Shown here in pieces: positions 1 through 11,010 of a DNA stretch of 64,000 bases (position 1 is the first letter of the stretch; the number at the start of each line of letters is the position of its first letter). The notes beneath the pieces are model-generated. The model did not search any database. It saw only the letters and a list, made by a program, of their open reading frames with translations, and was not told where the DNA came from. The translations under genes were made by a program, and so were the position numbers. Origin of the DNA: Nemertoderma westbladi. Lineage: Eukaryota; Xenacoelomorpha; Nemertodermatida; Nemertodermatidae. The stretch is from the NCBI GenBank assembly GCA_032718475.1, contig JAUCBJ010002522.1, forward strand, positions 1 to 64,000, written 5' to 3'.

Positions 1-1012
1 TGTTGAAGAACCTAATCAAACCCACTCCATTAATAGCAGCCCCCCCCCCCCCCCCCCCCCCCCGACCCACCCTGCCCTGGTACCATCCACCCATTGGTTG
101 TGTTATCATCTCTCGATGACAGTTGAAAGCTTTTTAATAAAACCTAAATGTTTTTGTATATTTTAGTATCAATAATTACATGTTGTACGCCGTACGTGAC
201 GTGCGACCTTGACAGCAGTTTCAGGTTTTACCGGATACACAAAAAACAAACAACTTCATCCAACACAACTTAATAGTGACACGTAGGATTTATTATTTGC
301 TATAAAGATATAGCAATGTACGCAGACGATAAACATGGAAAAAAATGTACAAAATAAATAATGTTCATTGTCAATAAATGTTAATGAATTAAATACAAAC
401 TAATACAGATGAATAGTTATTACAACATTGCGAAATGAGTTTTAAATCTGATTAAAACCTAATATGACCATTATATACACATATTTTCAAGGAACGGGAC
501 ACCAACAACCGCAACAAGTATTGAGATACAATAAAATAAACAAATAATAAATTTATGGTAACCTATATAATTATAGTATAATCATATTCGAAATGAAACA
601 TGTGGTATTGACTCTGATTTATTGTTTTGGTTAGAATAATATGCCTGTAACCTGTTCCTTTCCCTTAATTGATAATTCATAATATTAATTTGTCGATACG
701 AGATAGTAATTCCACGAGATGAGATTTTCGCTAATTCCCTCTATTCCAGGACGAAGATCCGAATAGGTAGGTAGGTTAAGGAAAAGGAGCAGGTTATAGT
801 GGCACGTTATCCTAACCCAAAAAATAAAAGAAAGTCAATAGCTTAAGTTACATGTTAAATATTTAACAAGGTGATGCGGCGCCCCTGATGTCCACTTCGG
901 ACCTTCACCGCACCAAATACGACCCCCCCCCCCCCCCTGTCTCTCATAATCATATTATAGTGAATGCAATTTACAAAAAATATTAATTAAAATTATCCAT
1001 TTATAAACTTCA
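1..1012. other. Intergenic, AT-rich, no gene seen
   Basis: No convincing coding frame on either strand. Two long poly-C tracts (about 41-63 and 923-937) are the only notable structure; their exact lengths may not be reliable in an assembly. The right edge is the 3' flank of the minus-strand gene that ends at 1013. Confidence 0.7.
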
Positions 1013-2539
1013 TTAAGATATGGATTGACACCCACTACGTAAGTTAAACAATACGGATCTTAGTGAAACAGATAGCTGTGGCTCCTCTGGAGAGCAGTTA
1101 GTCCAACATTCCTCAAGGAGTTTAATAAGACCAGCCCGAGCAAATAATACTCCTATGTTAACATCCTGAGACAAAACGGCGAGGATGGTGGAGATTTTCT
1201 GTAAAATGGTACTCTCAAACCGGTGACTAACAATCAACGTATTGAATCGCCCCAGAACGCTTTCTGTACCTAAAACCTTCTTAAATTCCGAACGATATTC
1301 GGGATCGGAACTACAATTAAGTAGAACATCCAGGGAATTCGAGACCAGCACTCCCGAGCTACTATGTAGCGTTTCTATGGCGACAATTATCCCGGAAAGT
1401 TCCCGGAATATAGCTGAACCTCTACCGGTATCCAAATCAGTTAGCAATGTCGCGTAAACCCGCGCTTTTAGATCAACTTGGGTTAGACTCATCAGACAAA
1501 GCAAACACGTGATCATTCGAACGCGTATTTCGGTGCTGGAGATATAGCTGTGGGATTGGCATAACGTCTCGCCGAGTTTGCGATACGATCGACTCGATAT
1601 GTGACCGCAACTCGTCGATTTGTACACGAAATATAGAAACTTTAGCTGGTCCTGAATTCCAAAATGCTGACAAACCAGAGCGTAGCTAGCGTAGTGTTCC
1701 ACTAAGGTTGAAGGAATAGTATAAACTTTAATTGAAACTAAATATTCGAATATATTTAATAAGAATTCATCCGATTTAGTAGGCGTGGAACCAATATAAG
1801 CTTTTGTTTTCGTCTTCGTTTTGTTTGAACTTTTACTCTTTAAGTCCTCAGGTTCAGGAGATTTACCACGTCCCTCAACCAGATCTCCTGCCTCACTCCC
1901 GCATCTCAACCGCACCAGGTTCTCTATCCTACCGGCATTCTGTCTGTTAGCTGATCTTAATTTATCGTTTTCTCTCTCAACATCCAGTATTCTTTGTTTT
2001 AAAATATCGTTATCTTTCCGAGAATTTGTATAACTTAAACTTAATCTTGAATATTCTGACTCTGCTTTATATAACTTGTTTTGAAATGCCTTTAATTTAT
2101 TATCTGATTCAACATCGTCACACCTTTTCCTTACCTCACCAAAATGCTTAGTTACCGCAGTTTCGAAATGCCTCTCGGTTTCTTGAAGACGATTTTGCAT
2201 AGAGACAAGACTTGATTCCCAATTCTTAAGATAATTGCTTTTAACAGACATCGCTTTATCGATGTGTTCTATATGTTCTTGTAGTTTTGACATCTTCAGG
2301 GCATCTTCATCTGCATTACATTCCAGCTGCTTCACATAGTCTTCCCGTTCCTCTAAATCTTGCTTAACCTTTTGCAGCTTGTTTTTCATTCGCATCATAT
2401 CTTGTAAAACACATTTAATATTTTGCTGCAACCAGTTTTGATTGACAGACTGGAGATAAGTTTCAATAAAGGTATTATCCTGGCTGCTATCATTCGATGA
2501 ATCGAGTGCTATATTAGGCCTATCAATATTCTTCGCCAT
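1013..2539 (-). CDS. CCDC138: CCDC138-like coiled-coil protein, single exon
   Basis: A 508-residue uninterrupted frame from an ATG at 2539 to a TAA at 1013-1015. Residues about 35-210 are rich in charged heptad-like segments, so a long coiled coil is likely. A Ser/Lys/Thr-rich linker follows (about 225-250), then a helical, Leu-rich C-terminal half. That half resembles, from memory of the family, the C-terminal region of vertebrate CCDC138: segments such as VSNSLDVLLNC, ILQKISTILAVLS and SVLFNL fall in the expected order. CCDC138 is a poorly characterised, probably centrosome- or cilium-associated protein. Vertebrate CCDC138 is longer (about 660 residues) and multi-exon; the lack of introns here fits either an intron-poor genome or a retrocopy. 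An unrelated coiled-coil/armadillo-like protein is the alternative. Confidence 0.6.
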   Translation of the reverse strand: MAKNIDRPNIALDSSNDSSQDNTFIETYLQSVNQNWLQQNIKCVLQDMMRMKNKLQKVKQDLEEREDYVKQLECNADEDALKMSKLQEHIEHIDKAMSVKSNYLKNWESSLVSMQNRLQETERHFETAVTKHFGEVRKRCDDVESDNKLKAFQNKLYKAESEYSRLSLSYTNSRKDNDILKQRILDVERENDKLRSANRQNAGRIENLVRLRCGSEAGDLVEGRGKSPEPEDLKSKSSNKTKTKTKAYIGSTPTKSDEFLLNIFEYLVSIKVYTIPSTLVEHYASYALVCQHFGIQDQLKFLYFVYKSTSCGHISSRSYRKLGETLCQSHSYISSTEIRVRMITCLLCLMSLTQVDLKARVYATLLTDLDTGRGSAIFRELSGIIVAIETLHSSSGVLVSNSLDVLLNCSSDPEYRSEFKKVLGTESVLGRFNTLIVSHRFESTILQKISTILAVLSQDVNIGVLFARAGLIKLLEECWTNCSPEEPQLSVSLRSVLFNLRSGCQSIS

Positions 2540-2774
2540 TGATGCAAGGATACACTATGATCGAAGTTTAAAATACTTATGTAGCCTACTTAACGCATAA
2601 AACATATACCCTACCGGTATACTGTAACAGTATAAAGGTGCCTACTGACTGCCCCTATGTACTGTACAGTTGCAGTTACCGGTACCTATTTTGTATTTCA
2701 CATTGTACTGTCGTAATACAGTAAATATGCATGCATGTATGGCGGTCGTATCTGTGTATGGATTGGGGTGCGGG
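2540..2774. other. Short intergenic region upstream of the CCDC138-like gene
   Basis: AT-rich DNA with two ACCGGT palindromes (near 2614 and 2677). It presumably holds the promoter of the minus-strand gene starting at 2539, but no clear TATA box or other element is identified. Confidence 0.4.
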
Positions 2775-2786
2775 TCGATTCGCCCC

Positions 2787-3095
2787 TAAAAAAAAGTAAA
2801 TTTTCTTCGGCCGCTTGGCCAGGGATTACGCACAAAGTCTGACGACTTATTTCCAGTGCGGTCCCCCCAGAACTTTACTCCCCAGAGGAATCTCTAGTAC
2901 TCATTTAGCTACCACTTACGGATGCAAGGCAGAGATGAGCCCTGGCTGATCCCTTTAAAGCATTCGTGCCGAAACGAAACTGCCCAGGCCCATGTGAGGA
3001 TCGAAACCACGACCTACCAGCCTACAGGAGATGTGAATTCAATGTAGTAACCACTACACCAAGGTGGAACCTATCTCAAGGTGAAGCCCCTCGAC
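2787..3095 (-). mobile_element. tRNA-derived SINE (minus strand)
   Basis: On the minus strand there is a Pol III A-box-like TGGTGTAGTGG at about 3052-3062 and a B-box GGTTTCGATCC at 2998-3008, about 43 bases further along, as in a tRNA head. A roughly 200-bp unrelated body follows, ending in an A/T-rich tail near 2787-2805. GCCCCT occurs at both edges (about 2782 and 3086) and may be the target duplication. It interrupts the left arm of the foldback element. Confidence 0.6.
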
Positions 3096-3435
3096 CTATG
3101 ACCTATTCGCCCCAAGTCTATTCGCCCCAGATTTTAGGGTCATATGGCTGTCAATTCGCCACATATAATTATAAATTATTTAATGTTCTGAGTCTGACTA
3201 ATACGGTACTAATTCTTGTCAGCTTAAGCCTTCTAGAAAACCCAAAAAATCCGCATGATGATCAGGTGTCAGGGGATTTGATGATTCAATTGTTGTGAGT
3301 TGATGGTGAAACAATAAACTGTTGGGCATAATTACAGAACTGCAGATGTAGAATGACTTATGACATGCTGACATGCTTATTGTTTTAAATATTTATCTAG
3401 CATGTCTAGGCTACTGTCAGACGACAGGACTACGG

Positions 3436-3449
3436 TATGTATGCAATAC
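3436..3449. repeat. Left target-site duplication of RTE copy 1
   Basis: The 14-mer TATGTATGCAATAC is repeated exactly at 6760-6773 on the other side of the element. Confidence 0.85.
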
Positions 3450-6400
3450 TACTACTACTAGGATCGGCATGCTGCATTGCAGCTGCATTTTTAAGAATGC
3501 TGTCGCCGGCTTGTCAACAAAATTGCACCGCCACAACTTCCTATCACCCATGACATTTGCTAGATCATCCGCATCTTTAAGGCCAGTGTCCTTTAAGATG
3601 CATCTCAAGAAAGTCATGGGCTGTCCACCATGCTTATTCACTCCATGAGGCTGCCAAAGTACAAGATTATGCACTGGCTGGTCCTCACGGCGAAAGCAAT
3701 GTCCTGCAAAGCGGAGGTGATTTTGTTCTAGTGTCAAGCTTGTGGGAACCAATGAGACACCTCCAATGTTATATAGTGTCTGGTTGGAGATGTGTGCATT
3801 GTACTTGACACAATGAACCCGGCGTAGCATTCTTGTGAATGTGCCATCCAGAGATTTGGTGTCCTCAGCAGTTAGAGCCCAGCATGGACTCCCGTAGAGG
3901 AGTACTGGAACTACTGCTGCTCTAAATAATCGGACCTTAAGTTTCCGATTAATTCTAGGTGACTTCCAAATCCTGGAAAGCCTATTCAAGGCTGCCCATG
4001 CCTTTCCCTTACGTATTCAAAGGTCCTCACCTGACTTCCGGATCCATGATCCCAGGTAACAGAAGTCGTCCACATGCTCAAGCATACCATCCTTTGAGCT
4101 TATGCTCATCCGATCAGAGACTTGCTGAGGACTTTCAAAGTTAACTGTCAGAATTTTGGTCTTTCTGGAGTTAATAAAAAGACAAACACTAGAAGCAGCA
4201 TGTTCTAATGAGCTGAGGAGCCGTTGGGCTCCCTCTAATGATTCTGAGAGTACTCCTAAGTCATCAGCAAAGTCTCGATCAGTTAGGTACTTGGCAGGAT
4301 TTCCTCGACTTCTGGAGCCAGTAGGTGGAGTTATCATCACCCCATCATCATTATGATGATCTAAGGACAAGCGTAGAACATAGTCAACCACAATAATGAA
4401 CAAGAATGGTGCAAGTGTGTCTCCTTGGAGGACGCCCCATAACACTTCAAATGGTTCTGTGTCACCGTCAACAGTAGACACAAATGTTGTCGAACCATCG
4501 TATACTGATCTGATTGCTGCAATAATTTCATCAGGAATCCCATATAATGAAAGTATGCTGAACATACGTGACCGAGAGACTGAATCAAAGGCCTTGAAGA
4601 AGTCAACAAAGATAATAGCCAGATGCCTGTCTTTCTTTTTTGATAATTCTTCAATTATCCTTCTAAGTGCAAAAATGGGCTCCATGGTCCCACGACCTTT
4701 ACGGAACCCATTCTGATTTCCACGGAGCAGTCTCTCAATGGGATCCCTGATGCGATTTAATAGAATCCTATTGTATAGCTTTGCAGCAATCGAGATCAAT
4801 GAGATTCCCCGAAAAGAACCATAGAGTGTTAGGTTGCCCTTCTTGGGAACTGGCACCAACTTATTTGTTTTCATTTCTTGTGGGACTCTTGTTGTTCGGT
4901 ACATGTCTACTATGATGGGATAGATGAGCTTTAAACACTCAGGTATTTTAAAGACCTCAGGGGGAACACCATCTACTCCACTGGCACGATTGGTCTTAAT
5001 GCTCTTTGCAGCAGCCTTCACTTCTGCAAAGGAGATATCGCCTATGGGAATATCTGGGAGTACAGACTCAGACACTTTTACTTCTATAAAGTTATCAGGC
5101 AATACCCTGTCATTATTGAGGAGCTTTTCAAAGTGGGCTTTCCAACCATTGAGGCGATCGGCTGGTGATTCAGCCTTAACCTTGGTGGTTGGTTGGCTTT
5201 TCCGCCCAGTAAGCAGATTGATCGATTTCCATGCCTGGGATGATTGCCTGCTGTCGTCAGCATCATTGATGGCATCAACCTGTTGGTTTATTAGCTCCTG
5301 TAGATTAACAGAGTACTGCCTGTTCAGGGACCTAGATGCAGCCTTAACTGCATTCTTGGCCGCTGTAGTCTGTTTGAGTCGGGACTCTTTCTGCGCCTTA
5401 TGAAGGTCATTTCGGCACTTCTGAATTTTGTTGTCAGTCCAGGGGGCCCTTTTCCTGTTTCGAGGGTATACAGGAACTGTTTCTGCAGCTGCTAACTTAA
5501 CTGCTTCTGTAAAGGCAGTATAGCCCTCACAGTGATCTGCCGCCTCAGAGGCAAGAGCCTCATACCTGTTGCTCAGCTGTAGTGTGAAGCTGGATCTCAC
5601 ACTTGGCTGTTGCAACAGAGAGGACCAGTCATGCCGAAGTCTTACCTTGGCCACAATAAGGCGGTGATCACTGGAGAAGGGTCGAAGTGTAAATGCATTA
5701 CAGTCTTGTATAGAGCTCCTGTATTTCCTATGAAACAGAATATGGTCTATCTGGGACTTGTGACCACTGGGTCCACTATGAGTCCATAGCTTTCCAGTTC
5801 GCTTCTTGAACTGGGTTCCAGCCGAAAACAATCCATTTCCAGATATAAAATCCTGAAGATGGACAGAATTTCGGTTAACACTATTGCTATAGACCCAGGG
5901 CGATGTAGGTGATTGATGCAGACTTGCATTAAAGTCTCCCAGAAATGTTAAGAATGCATGCTGATCCACTCCATCAGTAGCTGCTTGTAGATTGTGGTAT
6001 AAATTTTCCACCTCCTCTACAGGGGCAACACTAGTTGGAGAGTAGCACACAATCAGAACCACCTTAGGAAACTTCTTAGCCAGTCTTCCAGAACATGAGA
6101 AGTGGCAACGGATGATGCGGTTAGAGATTTGGTCTATTTTGTCCAATGCTGCATGTGCAGTTGGATTCATCAATAGACCAATTACACCATTGCCACTATC
6201 ATCTGCTGACGCGAGGGCGAGTCGCCAACCGCCCCCCATGTCCTTAATCAGAACCTCATCAGTCTGTCCTGTCTGCATTCGGTGCTCTTGAACACCCACT
6301 GCGCTAAGAGAGAGCTTATCTGCCAAGGCAGTCAGCTCACCTTGTCGCATTGGGGACCCGAGTGTTAGGGTGTTTACTGAGGCTAGTCTAGTGACTTGCC

Positions 6401-6745
6401 TCAGATTCACCAATGGCTTTGTTGGTCGGGGTGGAACATGAGAGTAGCCTCCAACTCCAGAATCCCTCTCCCCATCACAATCTGGCCTCCCTGGTGACCC
6501 AGGGTTTGGGCCAGAAAGGTCATCAGGAAAGGGACTCAAAGAATTGTTGGCTGCTCTCTCTCCAGTAGGGGGTGAGACAGGCAGCCGGTCAGGAGTTAAC
6601 TGACGCCTGGCCGATTGTGTCCGGTAATTCCACTGGCCTCTAGTGGCCGGACCTCCGCATTGCTAATGTAATCCATAGTGGGGGTTGGGGGGTGCTTTTT
6701 TGCCGAGTCAGCTCTCGGGGCAAATACCACACCCTGGTTTGCCAT
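3450..6745 (-). pseudogene. RTE endonuclease-reverse transcriptase ORF, frameshifted
   Basis: The protein starts at an ATG at 6745. The N-terminal leader is broken near 6600-6610, where this copy lacks 4 bases present in the other copy. The main frame (6539-4017) holds an endonuclease/exonuclease/phosphatase-type domain (GDFNAS, SSDHRLIVA) followed by RT: GISLISIAAKLYNR, FVDFFKAFDS, GVLQGDTLAPFLF and the catalytic RDFADDLG. A second frameshift near 4000 separates the thumb/C-terminal part (3989-3450: RLFRAAVVPVLLYG, then the family's C-terminal tail). The enzyme would nick the target and reverse transcribe by target-primed reverse transcription. With two frame breaks this copy is unlikely to be active. 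Confidence 0.85.
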
Positions 6746-6759
6746 TCCACAGGGTGGGA
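3450..6759 (-). mobile_element. RTE-like non-LTR retrotransposon, copy 1
   Basis: A 3310-bp element on the minus strand, bounded by a 14-bp direct duplication. Its 3' end (left side) is a short trinucleotide microsatellite, (TAG)n on its own strand. A compact single-ORF element of about 3.3 kb with an apurinic-type endonuclease, an RT and a simple-repeat tail is what is known of the RTE clade. The same family recurs at 12504-13558 plus 29788-31600 on the plus strand. The 5' end here may be truncated, because copy 2 may extend further upstream. Confidence 0.8.
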
Positions 6760-6773
6760 TATGTATGCAATAC
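6760..6773. repeat. Right target-site duplication of RTE copy 1
   Basis: Exact direct repeat of the 14-mer at 3436-3449. Confidence 0.85.
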
Positions 6774-7137
6774 AGCAATATACTACACAGCTGTACAGTA
6801 CACGTAATTGTAATTTGTAAATTATCGCACTAGACCAACCAACATGTGTCTTTATAGTTAGATTTTTTGAATTAGAATGATAAAAAATGATACCTGGATA
6901 AGCTACAAATATTTGAACAGTGATAGTTAGTTATCTTATAGTATAGAGTATAGACACTATTCATTATTATATTACATACTGTATATTATATTACTGGCTG
7001 ACTGGGGCGAATAGACTTGGAGCGAATTAGGTCTATGGGCGAATCGAAAATTCCGGCTTCATGGGGTCATCGACGGTGAGTGGAACTAGTTGTGTTTCAA
7101 ATTTCAAGCAATATGATAATGATTTGAAGAAAAATTT

Positions 7138-7155
7138 GGGGGGGGGGGGGGGGGG
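7138..7155. repeat. Poly-G tract
   Basis: Eighteen consecutive G residues just beyond the right arm of the foldback element. The exact length is uncertain in any assembly. Confidence 0.8.
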
Positions 7156-7292
7156 AGTCCGTGTCATCAGAAAATGACACTAAATTACGGGATAGGCCTA
7201 TGGTGTAATTACTAATTATTGTAACGTTTAGTTATCTAATAACGTTTAGTTAATTAAGAAAACCTTAGTATTAAATGCATCTGCGAACCGCA

Positions 7293-8646
7293 TTAATTTA
7301 ATGTTTTAGTGATTGATGGTTCGGGTTCGGTACGAGTGCCCTTTACAATTCCTCGTCCATCCACCCTAGCCCCAAGGTCACGGAACAACTCTCGGGCTAG
7401 GGTAACATCACAGTCCTCAACAACCAACATACACTTGTCAGGCTCTGGGTAATAACCATAGGAGGGGCCAAGCTCCTTGAGGAGAATAAACCACTCGCGC
7501 AAGGCAGGTAATGTGGCAGCATTCTGAGCATCGTCAGCGAACCATACTTGATTCCATGCCGCTGAATTCTTTAGCTTAATGATGAGGGGATACACCGCGA
7601 CCGAGTAACCCAGCATTGCAAGGGGGGTTTCCCCTGCGTCCAACCTTCCCTACTAGGTAGGGTGACCGACCCTCGCTCACCATGGATAATCAGGGAGGCA
7701 TACTCCTGGTATGTGTTGAACAAGAAGCGGGATGCGCGTGGCCAAAGCATACGAACATTCCAGAGGGCTGTCACTCGGTTTACTGCGTTAAAAGCGTTAC
7801 TAGCGTCGACTAGTAAAACGCCCCAACCATCACCCTGGTGTTCCTCCCATAAGCCCCGTACCACATGAGCTGCGGCTTCGATGCCAGCTGACAAGCCACT
7901 ACATAACTGGTCCGTGCCACACAGTGTCTGTACATCAGCCTGTGTGGTTTCCACCATACACTTTCCGAGAACTCTACGCAGTGACTCCCCGAACCCAATT
8001 GGGCATACGCCTGGGCACTTGTCCAATGCAATTAATCTGCAAGCCATCAGTGGGCGAATCGACACCCATTCAACTACTTTGTTGGCCACACGACGTACTA
8101 GGCTGACAATTGCCTCTCTGAGTCGGGAACTGGCTGTTCCGCGGTAGAGGAGCATATCCTGCCAATGCACAGAGTCTGCGCCACCCGGTCCAGCACCCCC
8201 TCGAAGCAAACGGGCCACAGTCTCGACGTGATTGACCATAACAACGTTCTCTAGTACGGGGAGCTCCCCATTTATGTTGAATAAACTGTCCAATGAAGGA
8301 GCAGTCGGGTTGGGCTATTTGTCGTGGAGGATGTCCAAAACACGTTTCTTTACGCCCTTCACATCAATCTCTGCATGTGGGTCCAATACTCCGTCCTGGT
8401 CACGCTCAGTAAGCCACCGAACTGCATTGCACTCACGTCCTTGGAGCATAAGGCGGGTAAATACACGCTCCCTGTGATTGAGCTCATCGCCTTATGTATG
8501 ACTGGTCTCTGTGCAAAACCTCGTTGGCACCGATCCATCTCACTAAGCAACTCTTTATATTTTTTGTTTTGCCACAGTTCGATACGGTGGTTCAACAGGT
8601 GACGGATATCCACCCCCTGAATGACTTGTTTGTCCCGCTGTAGCAT
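7293..8646 (-). pseudogene. Reverse transcriptase fragment of a REL-type non-LTR family, copy 1
   Basis: Three frame segments read leftward: 8646-8359, 8293-7571 and 7643-7293. They contain the family's N-terminal LLNHRIELWQNKKYKELL, then GGAGPGGADS, the finger motif ALDKCPGVCPIGFGESLRR, the catalytic motif LLVDASNAFNAVNR, a TQG motif at the frame break and WFADDAQNAA. The order and wording match the longer copy at 49788-52911, where a CCHC finger and an endonuclease-like region follow. Here the frame dies after PEPDKCMLVV, so the C-terminal endonuclease part is missing. It lies directly downstream of the SAP/Ulp1 pseudogene on the same strand, which suggests one element. The breaks make it inactive. 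Confidence 0.75.
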
Positions 8647-8665
8647 GACTGCCTCAAAAAAAAGC

Positions 8666-8753
8666 GTTCCGAGTTGACTCGCCCGCTCGAAAGGGCCTCC
8701 ACCTCAGAGCACAGAGTCGCTGTGTAGAGTTTACCAACTGAGCCACCAGGAAC
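8666..8753 (-). other. tRNA-like sequence, class II-like, degenerate
   Basis: On the minus strand the 88-nt stretch has an A-box-like TGGCTCAGTTGG, an anticodon-stem-like hairpin CACAG(CGACT)CTGTG, a long variable-arm-like segment and a T-arm-like GCCC(TTTCGAGC)GGGC. Its ends GTTCC and GGAAC are complementary. Spacing between the T-arm and the acceptor is wrong and the loop lacks a normal T33, so this is read as a tRNA relic or SINE head, not a working tRNA. It sits between the RT fragment and the SAP/Ulp1 region. Confidence 0.4.
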
Positions 8754-8897
8754 TATGTATAGAGTGGCTTGGTTGAATGTGGCTCGGCACCAGTATTCCA
8801 GCCATGGATCATCACCGTCCGGAGCTGGATCGACACCTGTACCATGGAATAAATGGGCCCCAACGATGGGGTTATAGTACAGTCCAAATCGATATGA

Positions 8898-9155
8898 TCA
8901 GTCTTCACCTGGGGTTAGCGGTAGGTCCATTATGTCCTCGAGTTCGTCCAGGGTTGAGTTTGCTACCGTTTGCACATGGTTGTTTTCCGCTGGATCCGCT
9001 TTGGCCTGACCTAATTTCCACCTTGGTGAGTTAGATACCAGATAGTCCATTACCCCATGGCCTGCAGAACCGCTGTACCCAGAGGCCATCGCGAGGTAAT
9101 TCAGCTCGGGTTTTGTCGTCGGCACATTCACGCACAAATTCTGCTCCAATTGTTG
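8898..9155 (-). pseudogene. Acidic tail frame downstream of the SAP/Ulp1 frame
   Basis: An open segment in the same frame as the SAP/Ulp1 protein, separated from it only by the TAA at 9156-9158. It has no ATG near its start. The product is hydrophilic and ends in an acidic stretch (LDELEDIMDLPLTPGED). It may be the C-terminus of the same ancestral protein, or the linker leading to the reverse transcriptase. No domain is recognised. Confidence 0.4.
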
Positions 9156-10166
9156 TTATTCTAATTGATTGTAAGTTTTGGGTTGTTCTTTGTTTGTTGA
9201 GTGAGGTATGTTGACAATTTTGACCTGTGCCAAACAGTTCTGTAACCAGTTTCTGAGCTCACAACTGTTGGTGTAGAAATCTGATGAGAAAGGGTTGATA
9301 TTTTTCGGATTAAATGCAAGGGAGAGAGCATACAGGCATACAAAGGCACCACTTTCATATGTATTGCATTGTCCAGGAAAGGGGAGACGATAGGGTGCAT
9401 CTACGCCTACGGTCCATGGGGCATTTCCATGATTGATTTTGGTTATAAGGTTCAATAATTTACAGATAGAATGAGTTACTTCGCTAGTATATGCTTTGGT
9501 TACTACGCTTGATAATGCATATATCTTCTTTGTTTTCTGATCAGCTACGTGTAAGATGAAGTGTGATTGATGACAATCAGGAAATAACAGTATCGGAGTT
9601 GTGGTAGGGTCACAGATAGTTGTAATATACAAAACAGCACTGGAGATGTCGAATGTATCCTGGTGAAGTTATGAGCAAAGGACAGAGTCGACGCAGCTGA
9701 TTGATCCAGTTTGGTGTTCTAGAATAGACAGAAAGGAGTCTAGTATTAGTGTAGATAGGTGCGAATCATCATCAAAGTAGTCCCAATCTGGATCGTTAGG
9801 TTTCAGGAGCACCAAACCTCTGTTGTTACGGGTCTTAGCTGTTGCTGATAAGATCACTGCTTCTTCTTGGAATCCTTTCTCAATGTCATGATATACAGGT
9901 ATGAATTCTGTTAACGGTGGATCTTTTTGTCCTACAAGTAGAATTTCCATAGTTCCGTTGTGTAATGTAGCTGGTTTGTTGACGGCACTAGAATCTTCTT
10001 ATTCATTTAGATGAGATAAACTCTCACATAGTAATTTCTTCTCGTAGACCTTCAGACGTTCTATCAATTCCTTTTTACTTCCTGATTTGGTAAGACCACG
10101 AAATTTCAATTCATCTCGCAATTGAACCGCTTTCTTAGAGTTCCAATCTTGAGAGTTTGTTGCCAT
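9156..10166 (-). pseudogene. SAP domain plus Ulp1-like (C48) protease, degenerate
   Basis: One minus-strand frame from an ATG at 10166, interrupted by TAA at 9999-10001 and 9669-9671. Residues about 15-42 carry a SAP motif (LRDELKFRGLTKSG, then KKELIERL), a DNA-binding helix-extended loop-helix. The second half reads like a Ulp1/SENP cysteine protease: LFPDCHQSHFILHV holds the expected His (codon 9561-9563), and QCNTYESGAFVC holds the oxyanion Gln (9369-9371). The catalytic Cys position is Ser (9351-9353), and the position expected for the Asp before the strand end is not Asp. Ulp1-type proteases are known in the NeSL clade of non-LTR elements; a SAP fusion is, as far as I know, less usual. 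The stops and active-site changes make this a dead copy. Confidence 0.65.
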
Positions 10167-11010
10167 TATAGAGGTTAGTAAGAATTTGGTGTAGGCTTGC
10201 GTTTAAGTGTTTTAATTAACCCCTTACCGCCTCAAGTTAGCTATTTTTTAAAATAATTACCAAAACCTACCTATCTATTTAATAAATCGTATTTTTGTAG
10301 CAACAATTACGTAATAGCTAGTATATAATCAAAATTCACTCTGAAAATTTATTCACCCTCTCTTGTTCCAAATTCTACACATTTGTTATTATTTATTATA
10401 TATTATTACAAACTCTAGGGCCTACACATTTATTTTGTTCTAGAATAATTTTTTGGAAAAAAGTTAAATAGTACAGGAATCACTATACAAATCTTATTAA
10501 AAAATTATCCTTTCAAATGATTAGTCCTCTTAGAAACTACAGTATTTTGAATCTAGAACTGAATCAAACACATTTGTGTTTGATGTTCTAAATAGGCTTA
10601 ATTTCTTTAATATCTTATAAAAAGTATTAGCTAACACAAAATCAAAATTACTAGCTACCATCTTACAGACAGATGGTCAAATATGTGTTCTAGAAAAAAA
10701 ACCTCATGAAAAATATGGTCAAACTATGGGTACCACAGGTGTAGTACTAATGCCCCTGTATTACGAAATATCTTAGGAATTTCTCAAACTCCAAATTTAT
10801 TATTATTTCCGTATATTAATTCTAGAACATTGCAATATTGTATGTAGGCTATATGAACTGAACATATCTTATTCTTGAATAGTTGATTAAATAAAACACT
10901 ATTGATTGGGCTAATATCTAATGTAGCCTTTATTCAATACAATAAAACGCTTAACTAAATACAGTAAATATACTGTATATGCATACAATATTTAGTATTA
11001 CACTGTATTA
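10167..11010. other. AT-rich intergenic region upstream of the LITAF-like gene
   Basis: No coding frame of note. Dense A/T tracts are present. The last 100 bases before the ATG at 11011 presumably include the promoter of the LITAF-like gene; no certain TATA element can be assigned in such AT-rich sequence. Confidence 0.5.

Larger units (their letters stand above)
2775..7047. mobile_element. Foldback (inverted-repeat) element carrying nested SINE and RTE insertions
   Basis: The left arm has TCGATTCGCCC at 2775-2785 and, after a SINE, an arm at about 3097-3130 with two ATTCGCCCC units. The right arm at 7002-7047 is their inverted counterpart: GGGGCGAATAGACTTGG, then GGGCGAATCGA. With the SINE and the 3.3-kb RTE copy set aside, what remains is a small palindromic element of under 1 kb. 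No transposase is visible. Its own target duplication was not resolved. Confidence 0.55.
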
